7,757 nt of DNA from Nitrospinaceae bacterium (GTDB lineage Bacteria > Nitrospinota > Nitrospinia > Nitrospinales > VA-1), in the NCBI GenBank assembly GCA_029261435.1, contig JAJDBI010000275.1:1-7757 (forward strand). The letters run 5' to 3'. How positions within the stretch are numbered: the first letter of the stretch is position 1; each line of letters opens with the position of its first letter. Shown piece by piece: positions 1-7,500 of the stretch. The position numbers and the translations under genes were made by a program. The notes under the pieces were generated by a model. It ran no database searches, was not told the DNA's origin, and saw nothing but the letters and a program-made list of their open reading frames with translations.

Positions 1-66
1 TACTAAAAGTCATTTTCAAATTTAGACTCATAGAAGTGAAAGGGGCAACGCAGAGCCCGTTCGAAA

Positions 67-1662
67 TCACAAAATTTCTTTTTCCTGCAAAAATTCTGTC
101 ACCAATTCCGAAACTCCGCGTTTATTTCCATTCACTTTATAGTTCAGAGTCCTCATGGTTGTGTTGTCTATGAGGGACCCCAGAGGGGCTAATGCCTCTC
201 TCAGATCAGGGTTGGCATTCAGCACTTCTTCTCGAACTACCGGCGCCGCATAATAAGGGGGGAAAAATTTTTTATCGTCCTTCAGAGAAATCAGGTTGTA
301 CGCTGGAATCCGTCCATCGGTCAAATAACCGGCGATCACATCAACCGCTCCCTTGGCCAAAGCCTGATAAACCAGCCCCGGGTCAAGATCATGAACTTCT
401 CCAAACTTAAAACCATAAGTTTCCTGAAATCCGGGATACCCGTCGGGCCGTTCCTGAAATTCTCCCGAAAACCCTGCCACCAGTTTTGAAGATACGGGAA
501 TCAAATCAGAAATTATTTTCCATTGATTCTGCACGGCGTCCTGCATTCGGACGGTGAGGGTATAGGTGTTATTGAAGCCGAAGGGTTCCAACCAAACCAG
601 ATTGAATCGGTTTAGATATTCTTCTGAGACACGATGATATACTTCATCAGGATTGTTCATTACAGGAAGTTTCAGAATGGCCATCAAGCCTGTTCCCGTA
701 TATTCTGCGTACAGATCAATCTCCCCCCGTTTTAAAGCCTCATGGCAAATGATCGTTCCCCCCAGATTGAACCTGCGATCTACGGAAAGGTGAGTTCGTT
801 TTTCAATCATCTGAGCCATTATTTCGGCGAGGATTAGTTGTTCAGTAAAATTTTTTGATGCAATACGAATGACATTGTTGCTTTTCGTTTTATTCTTTTC
901 AAAAGATCCTGAAGTTTGCGAGGACCAGGGAGAAAAACTTATAAAAACGGGGGGCAAAATGAAAAGAGGAATCAGAATTATGGAAAGTTTCAAGGAAAAG
1001 TGAAACCGGGGAGACCAATGCCTGTTTCGTTTAGGGTCACAAACCTTTTCGATAAAACCCAGCACGAAATCGACCAGCAAGGCCAGTATTGCAGCAGGAA
1101 TCGCACCAAGAAAAATCAACCGTGTGTTGGAAAGAGCCAGGCCTCGATTGATAAACTCGCCCAAACCCCCTGCCCCGATGAATGCTGCGAGAGTTGCGAT
1201 TCCTACTCCCGCTACCGAGGCAGTCCGAATGCCCGCCATAATTACTGGAATTCCCATAGGGATCCTGATCAGGCGCATTTTTTGCCATTCTGTCATGCCT
1301 ATTCCCCGGGCCGCTTCGATGACTTCCGGAGCAATTCCTTGAAATGCGGCCAGAGTGTTCCGAACTATAGGGAGTAGAGCATAGAGAATGAGCGCAACGA
1401 TTGCCGGTATCACTCCGATTTTCTGGAAAAGGGCCAAAAGGATGACCAGCATTGCCAGACTGGGAATCGTTTGTAAAATACTGACTATTCCCAAAAGCGG
1501 ACCGCGCAATCCGGGTCGGTAGAAAGCCAAAATACTCAGAGGAATGCCGACAACCACCGCTGTCAAAGTAGATATTCCTGTAAGAAAAATGTGTTCCCCG
1601 ATGCGCTGCCAAATCTCTGGCAGGCGTTCGATAATATAATCTGCCAAGGATGAACTCTTCAT
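67..1662 (-). CDS. Fused ABC importer permease and substrate-binding protein, OpuC/ProWX (EgtU-like) type
   Basis: This 531-residue protein joins the channel and receptor of a quaternary-amine-type ABC importer in the inner membrane. Residues about 20-205 form a ProW/OpuCB-like permease with several hydrophobic segments. Its EAA loop (about 116-146, beginning EAARGIGMTEWQKMRLIRIP) is the docking site for the ATPase. Another hydrophobic segment at about 222-244 tethers the following domain. Residues 263-531 are an OpuAC-type periplasmic binding domain, with the family motifs ASKNFTEQ (268-275), YAEYTGTG (318-325) and TDGRI (448-452). Osmoprotectants such as glycine betaine, carnitine or choline are the classical ligands of this family. 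Fused proteins of this size paired with a short ATPase also include the ergothioneine importer EgtU, so the substrate is open. The ATG overlaps the ATPase stop codon (TAATG), which implies translational coupling. Family assignment is firm; ligand assignment is not. Confidence 0.93.
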   Translation of the reverse strand: MKSSSLADYIIERLPEIWQRIGEHIFLTGISTLTAVVVGIPLSILAFYRPGLRGPLLGIVSILQTIPSLAMLVILLALFQKIGVIPAIVALILYALLPIVRNTLAAFQGIAPEVIEAARGIGMTEWQKMRLIRIPMGIPVIMAGIRTASVAGVGIATLAAFIGAGGLGEFINRGLALSNTRLIFLGAIPAAILALLVDFVLGFIEKVCDPKRNRHWSPRFHFSLKLSIILIPLFILPPVFISFSPWSSQTSGSFEKNKTKSNNVIRIASKNFTEQLILAEIMAQMIEKRTHLSVDRRFNLGGTIICHEALKRGEIDLYAEYTGTGLMAILKLPVMNNPDEVYHRVSEEYLNRFNLVWLEPFGFNNTYTLTVRMQDAVQNQWKIISDLIPVSSKLVAGFSGEFQERPDGYPGFQETYGFKFGEVHDLDPGLVYQALAKGAVDVIAGYLTDGRIPAYNLISLKDDKKFFPPYYAAPVVREEVLNANPDLREALAPLGSLIDNTTMRTLNYKVNGNKRGVSELVTEFLQEKEIL

Positions 1663-2417
1663 TATGAAATGTTTTTGAATCCCTTCCAGCGCCTGGCAGA
1701 TTTTGAAAATAGTTCGCTGACGAAATCGGTGGCAGGGTTTTCCAGAATTTCTTCAGGAGTCCCGATTTGTTCCAGTTGCCCTTTGTGGAGGACGGCGATA
1801 CGGTCGCCTAAAGTGACGGCTTCAACAATATCGTGAGTGACAAAAATAATGGTTTTTTTCAAACGTTGGTTCAAGTCCAGAAATTCCTGTTGAAGCGAAT
1901 CTCTTGTGATTGCATCAAGGGCTCCAAAAGGTTCGTCCATCAGGAGATAAGCCGGATCAGCTGCCAAAGCACGGGCAACGGCAACGCGCTGTTGCTGGCC
2001 GCCTGATAGTTCATCGGGAAATCGTTCGGCGTGGATTTCAGGAGACAGCTGAACCAGCTCCAGCAGTTTACGGTACCGGCTGTTTATTCGGTCTTTGGGC
2101 CAACCTAACAGGCGTGGCACCATGGAAATATTCTCTCGAATAGAGAGATGCGGAAACAGACCAATGCCCTGGAAAACGTATCCTATGGAACGCCGAAGCT
2201 CTATCGGGTCCTGTTGCTGAATATCCTTTCCATCCAGGTATATCCTTCCTTCTGTTGGATCGATCAAACGATTGATCATTTTAAGTAATGTTGATTTCCC
2301 GCAACCAGAAGACCCCAGGAGCATCAGGATTTCTCCTTCCAGTACTTCGAGGGAGAGGTTGTTTATGGTTCTGGAAACGCCATCATAAGATTTACTGACT
2401 TGCTCAAGGGTAATCAT
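1662..2417 (-). CDS. ABC transporter ATP-binding protein, OpuCA/ProV (EgtV-like) type
   Basis: This is the cytoplasmic ATPase that powers the fused permease/receptor encoded immediately downstream. All catalytic elements are present: Walker A GSSGCGKST (35-43), Q-loop Gln83, signature LSGGQQQR (137-144), Walker B YLLMDEP (157-163), D-loop ALDA (166-169) and the switch His195 in VTHD. At 251 residues it stops soon after the ATPase core. It lacks the C-terminal CBS pair that many OpuA/OpuC/ProV ATPases use to sense ionic strength, so osmotic gating by that route is not expected. The N-terminus MITLEQVSKSY fits the family start, although the bases before the ATG hold no good Shine-Dalgarno sequence. 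The stop TAA shares one base with the next ATG. The gene begins 96 bases after the methyltransferase remnant and could have its own promoter, but I could not identify one. Confidence 0.95.
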   Translation of the reverse strand: MITLEQVSKSYDGVSRTINNLSLEVLEGEILMLLGSSGCGKSTLLKMINRLIDPTEGRIYLDGKDIQQQDPIELRRSIGYVFQGIGLFPHLSIRENISMVPRLLGWPKDRINSRYRKLLELVQLSPEIHAERFPDELSGGQQQRVAVARALAADPAYLLMDEPFGALDAITRDSLQQEFLDLNQRLKKTIIFVTHDIVEAVTLGDRIAVLHKGQLEQIGTPEEILENPATDFVSELFSKSARRWKGFKNIS

Positions 2418-2513
2418 AGATTACGTATCAAACCCACAACGTGATCAAAGTTGAATGCATCAAGACTTAAATACCCCAAGGCCACAGAATCCGAGTGCTG
2501 ATAGTTAGAAACA
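2418..2513 (-). other. Short spacer before the importer operon, no clear promoter
   Basis: These 96 bases separate the in-frame end of the methyltransferase remnant from the ATPase start. They would be expected to carry a promoter or a terminator. I see TTGATC and TTGATG hexamers, but none is followed at 16-18 bases by a convincing -10 box. There is no GC-rich hairpin with a T tract. The ATPase may therefore be transcribed from upstream or from a non-sigma70 promoter. A small open frame covers this stretch (2414-2647) but is judged a shadow, for reasons given under rejected items. Confidence 0.4.
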
Positions 2514-2669
2514 TCAGATTGAAATACCATGCGATTCCAAAAACTTCGGGGGTATGTCTGCTTTTTTTCTAGCCGCAACTGCAAAATAATGAAGAGGCTC
2601 GCCATCAGCTGATAATCTATGTCTATACCGTTCGATATGGTAGACATCCAGGTATTTTGAGAAAATTAA
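2514..2669 (-). pseudogene. Stranded C-terminus of the methyltransferase, in frame after a TAA
   Basis: Reading straight through the TAA at 2670-2672 in the same frame gives 51 further open codons before a TGA at 2514-2516. The translation contains RYRHRLSADGEPLHY (2586-2630), followed by FAVAARKK. From memory, a closing pattern of RYRHRLS..GEPLHY type is the expected C-terminal signature of this methyltransferase group. With it the enzyme would be about 259 residues rather than 207. The upstream 207 residues end FSKLIR, exactly where intact homologues continue. One base change in a sense codon (for example CAA, GAA or AAA to TAA) would account for the break. No frameshift or second stop is seen in the remnant, so the lesion is recent, or a sequencing error, or is read through. 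The TAA stop and its context show no recognised readthrough signal. Confidence 0.8.
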
Positions 2670-3293
2670 TTATCGTATCAATTTGGAAAACCCTGTTTCA
2701 TCGCTTGTATAAAGGAATGTATCTTTAATATTGAATGCTACCCATCCCTCATTGCTAATAATATTGAATGCATTTACAAATGCTTTCGTTGGAATGTCAC
2801 CAAAACCCAGTGCCGCAACAGTTACCATGCAATCACATTGCCAGGATTCTATCTCTTCTTTCTTTTCTTCACTTAGACTGCAAAAATCCTCAACATAATA
2901 GGCATCATAGACTCCCGGTCTATCGCGAATAAGTGCATCGTAGGCTTCTGGAATAATATCTATTCCTATTAATCGTGATATGCCATGTTTTTTTAGTTCC
3001 TCACCCATCATGCCATTGCCTGCGCCCAAATCCAGCACTCTAAGTTCAGTGAAATTATCAGAAGACTGTTTTATAGCTGATTCGAGAATAGAGGTGATTT
3101 TGCTTGGAGATATGCATTTCAGGCGATCATAGAATATTTGTTCATACAAGCCTTGCACCTGATAAATCTCGTCGTAGTCGTGGAACTTTATCTTTCTCTT
3201 TTTACTTGTGCCATGAAGGTAGAAATAACTTTCATCTTGATCGCTATCAGATAATTCGTTTTTTGGAAACTGTACCCTATGTCTCTTGTTCAT
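2670..3293 (-). CDS. Class I SAM-dependent methyltransferase, truncated by an in-frame stop
   Basis: The gene encodes 207 residues of a Rossmann-fold methyltransferase that would bind S-adenosylmethionine; its methyl acceptor is unknown. The N-terminal segment contains HGTSKKRKIKFHDYDEIYQV (27-46) and YEQIFYDRLKC (50-60), which I recognise from a family of uncharacterised bacterial methyltransferases. The SAM-binding motif I is VLDLGAGNGMMGEEL (86-100), and the acidic residue after strand 2 is Asp112 in GIDIIPEA. VTVAALGFGDIP (157-168) and GWVAFNIKDTF (183-193) are the later core strands. The ATG is preceded by GAGGA at good spacing. The reading frame ends at TAA 2670-2672, but the missing C-terminal signature follows directly in the same frame. 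The encoded protein would lack its last core strands and is probably inactive unless the stop is suppressed. Base composition is more AT-rich than the flanking genes, which may hint at separate origin. Confidence 0.88.
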   Translation of the reverse strand: MNKRHRVQFPKNELSDSDQDESYFYLHGTSKKRKIKFHDYDEIYQVQGLYEQIFYDRLKCISPSKITSILESAIKQSSDNFTELRVLDLGAGNGMMGEELKKHGISRLIGIDIIPEAYDALIRDRPGVYDAYYVEDFCSLSEEKKEEIESWQCDCMVTVAALGFGDIPTKAFVNAFNIISNEGWVAFNIKDTFLYTSDETGFSKLIR

Positions 3294-3526
3294 AACTTCC
3301 TCAGTGTAATTTTAATATTTTCTGGCTAAACATTCAGTCCACTCCCCTTCCATGATGTGGAGCAATTTCCAAGCTGAAGGGTAAGAGGCGGGTTGCACTC
3401 TACGGGTTCATGGCACAAAGGTTGTCAGCTAAAACCCGGCTCCCCGTAATCCTTTTTAGTTTCTATCCCGCTAAAGTCCGATGGTTGGCGAAGTTTTGAA
3501 GTAATAGGTCATCGATTATATTTACT
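3294..3526. other. Intergenic spacer with alternative hairpins, possible element relic
   Basis: This 233-base spacer separates the dehydrogenase stop from the methyltransferase start. Its middle can fold in two mutually exclusive ways. CGGGTT (3403-3408) pairs with AACCCG (3433-3438), enclosing ACAA (3415-3418) paired with TTGT (3422-3425) across a three-base loop. Alternatively TACGGG (3401-3406) pairs with CCCGTA (3443-3448). CGGGTT also recurs as a direct repeat at 3389. On the plus strand 3356-3496 is open for 47 codons, including GKRRVALYGFMAQRLSAK, but it has no ribosome binding site and no good start. No T tract follows either hairpin in the minus direction, so it is not an obvious terminator for the dehydrogenase operon. 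It could be the decayed end of a mobile element, a small structured RNA or a dispersed repeat; the sequence alone does not decide. Confidence 0.4.
3298..3302 (-). promoter_or_regulatory. Shine-Dalgarno sequence of the methyltransferase gene
   Basis: On the minus strand GAGGA lies four bases before the ATG at 3293. It is the cleanest ribosome binding site in the window and fixes the methyltransferase start. Confidence 0.7.
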
Positions 3527-4540
3527 TTAAGAATTACTCATTTGGGTGAGCACCACCTTTCCGATACTTGAACCTACCTCCAGCTGTTCATGTGCTTTCA
3601 TAATATTCTCAACGGACATCTGTCCGAAAACTTCTTTCAGTGTCGTTTTTAGTTTTCCAGAATCAATAAGGTCGGCAATCGTATTCAGCAACTCATGCTG
3701 TTTGATTCTATCAGCAGTTTTATACATGGATCGTGTGAACATAAACTCCCAGACAAATCCAGCACTTTTGGACTTCAATTCATCCAGATCATGACTTTGT
3801 GTTGTTTCGACGATACTGCAAATCATTCCTTGTGGTGCTATCAACTCCGACATCGTTTTGAAATGATGATCGGTACTATTCAGACAAAGTATATAATCGG
3901 GCCTGGAAAGAGTCTGTTGTTGATATTGCTCAACCATATTATCGCGGTGGTTGATAATAATATCCGCTCCCAACGACAGACACCATTCGCGACTCTCTTC
4001 ACGCGAGGCGGTAGCAACTACCTGTAAGTGTGCAATCTTTTTGGTCAACTGAATTGCTATCGAACCAACACCTCCGGCACCACCTATGATTAGAATTTGC
4101 TTGTTTCTATCTAAAATGGGATCAATTTTCAGTCGATCAAAAAGCGCTTCCCATGCGGTGATACTGGTGAGGGGCAAAGCCGCCGCACCTGGAAAGTCTA
4201 ACGACTCGGGCATACGGCCTACAATATGCTCGTCCACTAATTGATGGGAAGCATTGCTGCCACTTCGGGTGATATCCCCTGCATAAAAAACACGATCGCC
4301 CTGTTTAAAGAGGCTGACTTTTTCGCCAACAGATTCGACAACACCGGCGGCATCCCAACCCAAAATGCGAGGTGGGTTCTGTGTGTCCGCAATTTTCTGG
4401 CGAACTTTATAATCAACAGGGTTGACAGAGACCGCCTCAATTTTTACCAGTAGATCGTGGCCTTTGGGTTCGGGAGTGGGCTGTTCGAACTGGACACAAC
4501 TAACAGCGTCATTGTCATATTGATAACCAATAGCTTTCAT
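3527..4540 (-). CDS. Zinc-less medium-chain alcohol dehydrogenase / quinone-reductase-like oxidoreductase
   Basis: This is a 337-residue cytoplasmic oxidoreductase of the medium-chain dehydrogenase superfamily. It resembles the zinc-binding alcohol dehydrogenase family-protein group (TIGR02817-like) and NADPH:quinone oxidoreductases. The N-terminal GroES-like domain contains VSVNPVDYKVR (37-47) and LGWDAAGVVESVG (60-72). The Rossmann dinucleotide motif is IIGGAGGVGSIAIQLTK (151-167). FMFTRSMY (266-273) is characteristic of this subgroup. Despite the family name, the catalytic zinc cysteine position is Asn40 in the VNP motif, and the four-cysteine structural zinc lobe is absent. Zinc-independent, NAD(P)H-linked reduction of a small carbonyl or quinone is therefore the reasonable inference; the substrate is unknown. 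The ATG shares one base with the stop of the AsmA-like gene (TAATG), and GGTGGA lies five bases upstream, so the two are coupled. Confidence 0.9.
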   Translation of the reverse strand: MKAIGYQYDNDAVSCVQFEQPTPEPKGHDLLVKIEAVSVNPVDYKVRQKIADTQNPPRILGWDAAGVVESVGEKVSLFKQGDRVFYAGDITRSGSNASHQLVDEHIVGRMPESLDFPGAAALPLTSITAWEALFDRLKIDPILDRNKQILIIGGAGGVGSIAIQLTKKIAHLQVVATASREESREWCLSLGADIIINHRDNMVEQYQQQTLSRPDYILCLNSTDHHFKTMSELIAPQGMICSIVETTQSHDLDELKSKSAGFVWEFMFTRSMYKTADRIKQHELLNTIADLIDSGKLKTTLKEVFGQMSVENIMKAHEQLEVGSSIGKVVLTQMSNS

Positions 4541-7500
4541 TATTTTCCACCACTCAGGTTTTTGGGAATGTTGAGAAGTCCTTTTAGAATTTCGCCTGGT
4601 TTTTCGGTTAGGGACTTATGTGGTTGCACCATGAAGTCCGGTTGGCTGAGTTTGCCGTCGACTTTAACGTAAACTTCAATCACCCCGCCTTGTTTGCCTC
4701 CGCCTAAAATCTGGCCCAACAACGGAATCGCTTTAATGGTCTTATCCAGCATTTGCAGAGGCATGGCTTTGACTTGTGCGAGAACTGTGTCTTCCACCAG
4801 ATTGGCCTTGCCCACAACATTCATGTTCACTTGCGGACTTTTCATTTCAAAGTTGTCGGTGTGAACCTCGCCTTTGACGATTTTAAAATCTCCCCCGAGA
4901 TAGTCGTAACTCAGCCCTTCTTTTTGCGCGTTGAGAGCTGTGGTGGGATTGAGCAGGGTGAGTAGACCCTCTACAGAGCCGAGTTCAGGAATGGCTCCGT
5001 TGATAAGTTTCAACTTTATGTCACCCGAAAGGTTTCGGGCATGGTCGGGCAGGCCGGGTGCGGCATTGTTTTGCGGAAGAGTTCCCGCTATTGCCCCAGA
5101 GAGTTCCAGCGGACCCATCAGGTGGGGCGGCTGCAACAGGTCTTCCACCTTCAACTTGTCTCCCTTGAACTTCAAGCGATAATTACCCGATTCAGGCTTG
5201 AAGTCTCCACGAAGTTGTATCAACCCATTCCTGGGCCAGATTTTTCCGCCTGTGAGATCGATTTTTTCCGCAGAGATTTTAAAATTTCCTTCCACCTTTT
5301 TGAATTTTCTTTCTCCCAGCTTGACAGTTTCCATCATGATCTGTGCATGGGTGGGGGCGTTGAGGTTGAGCTTTAGTTTTCCTACTTGATTGTCTTTTAG
5401 TATCAGTTTTCCGGCTTCAAGAATTCCTTTTATTTTCAAGTCAGGAGAAAAATTTCCATCGGAAGGGAGGGGGCCTGTGATTTTCAGGTTTCCAGATAAA
5501 GTGCCGGAAGAGGGCGCGTTTTGATGGAACTGAGAAAATCCATTCAGGTTGATACGGTCCAGAAGAATATTGGAGTTGGCTGTAATATTATTTTTATGGA
5601 ACGTTAAACTCCCTTTTGCTGCCAGTTTTCCGTCAAACATATTCCCGGTGAGGTCATGTGTGAGCCGACCTTTATTGAAGGTTGTTTTTCCTTCAAGTGT
5701 ATGGATGTTCACAGGCAGAGCGTCAGTGGGCATGCTCAGGTCTGTCACTTTAAAGTTTGTGTCTATTTTCAGGTTGCCGGTCAAAACGTTTTTGGGATCG
5801 GGCAACGGACCTTGCAGTTTTATCGTTGCAGAAAAACTGCCTTTTTCGATGGTCGTTGGTATGGGGAGCTGGCTTAAGTCCAGATTGGCGAGTTCGATTT
5901 TGTTGTTGAGCACGGGAGAGCCCAAGGCGGGTAGGATGACGTTTCCATTTGAACTGATGGACCCGTTCAACAAGTCGGTTTTAATTTTATAATTCAGATT
6001 ATTTTTTGCAAATTGTCCTTCTCCACTCAAAGTATTTAAGGCAAGAGTTTTCGCATTAACGGAATCATGCAATGTTAAATTCTGCGCGTTGAAGGACCCT
6101 TTGATCTGACCGGAAAATTGTTTCCCGTCAGCAGGAACAGGGCCTGCCATGGTTAAACTTCCCGACACCTTACCTTGCGTGGGCTGCCAACCTTCGCCGG
6201 GCGGCAGGGGCAGTTGTGCCACATCCAGCCCCTTCCATTTCAATTGTGAATCGAGAACCGGATTTTTGGAGTTCAGTTGCACTTTCCCCTTGAGGTCAAA
6301 ATCGCTGCCCCAGATGGTTCCCTGAAGATCATGCTGCAACAGTCCCTGGTCAATATTGCCACTCCCGTTCAATTGGCTCATTTCTATCGGGTGGCCCTCG
6401 CCGGATGGAGTGAGTAACAGACTGGCAGCTTGAAACTCAACAGACCCTTTCAATTGGTCTACATCTTTAGGGATTGGACCAGTGAGAGAAAGTTTTCCAG
6501 AAAGTTTGCCCCGGGTTGGGCTCCAGGCCATTCCTTTTTGAAGAGGGAGTTTTGCTAAATCCAGTTCTTTCCATTCAAGACGGGAGACAGAGTCTTTATC
6601 GAAACCGGAGAAGGGGAATTTGCCATTGATGTTAAAATCGCTGCCGAGGGTTGTGCCGGAAAAGTCATGGGTGAGTGCTCCTTTTTCCCAGATGCCTTCG
6701 CCCTTCAGAGATTCAATGGCATACCCCGTTTTCAAGATCGCGTTGCGAATTTTCAAGTCTACATGCCCGGACATTTTCTGCATCAGGAGTCCAGTATTGC
6801 TGAGGGTATTTAGAGGGAATTTGTTTTTTAATATTAGCTGATCGACAATCACAGCTTCAAGTGGGGAGTCCTGCATGGAAACTTCAAAAAATTGCAGGGT
6901 GGGTTGTAGTTGCTTCAATGAAAAATCACCGGACTGAAGGCTCAGGGAAAGCCCCGCATCGTCTGCTCCCAGTTTTGAAATCGCTCCATCACCTTCGAAT
7001 ATCATCGCGCCAGTCTGCACTTTGAAGGATTTTGCCGACATGTCCAGATATTCATCTCGGTTCAGCACAAAGGTGCCATCGATATTTAAGAGAATTTTTT
7101 GGGTGGAGCCAGCTCGTGTCAAAGTGACCTCTCCATCCGCAATAACAAACTCATCGATGGATAGAGGATTGCTTTCTAATTTGACAGTTGTGGATTTAAT
7201 GGTTTCAGAGTTGACAAGCCCCGGCTTTTTGGCCGGCTTCTCTTTTATATCGGGTAGTTGCTCTTTCTCAGCCGGTTGCTCCGGTTTGGGTATTTCCAGT
7301 TTTATGACCGGGTGCACCAGAGCGGCGGATTTTATTTTGAATTCTCCCCGAAATAGAGGGCTCCATGCGGCTAGCAAGTCCAGCCGATCGACCGAATAAT
7401 GGTTGCCTTCGGGAGTGCTCACTTTTACGCCTTTGCATTGCAGCCCCAGGCCACGGGAGAAGCCGAATCCAATAGATTTTATTTCTACTTTTAGTCCTGT

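Noticed and set aside
43..58. GGGC/GCCC stem after the importer operon as a terminator
   Set aside because: Only four base pairs with an eight-base loop and only CTTT following on the minus strand; too weak to call.
916..1377. A 153-codon plus-strand open frame inside the permease gene
   Set aside because: It lies antisense to a firmly identified permease and gives a low-complexity, family-less translation; a shadow frame.
1037..1612. A 191-codon minus-strand frame overlapping the permease region
   Set aside because: It is an alternative frame of the same strand, rich in Ser, Gly, Arg and His as expected for out-of-frame reading of a membrane protein gene.
2414..2647. A 77-codon minus-strand open frame whose stop overlaps the ATPase start as ATGA
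   Set aside because: It overlaps, in another frame, the methyltransferase C-terminal remnant, whose translation matches a known family ending. It has no ribosome binding site and no recognisable family, so the ATGA overlap is judged coincidental.
3401..3448. Integron attC site or rho-independent terminator in the 3294-3526 spacer
   Set aside because: The arms do not match attC core sites (GTTRRRY/RYYYAAC) with proper spacing, and no T tract follows the stems on the minus strand.
5549..5992. Plus-strand open frames antisense to the AsmA-like gene, the longest 147 codons
   Set aside because: They mirror the repeat-rich coding strand and show no domain or ribosome binding site.
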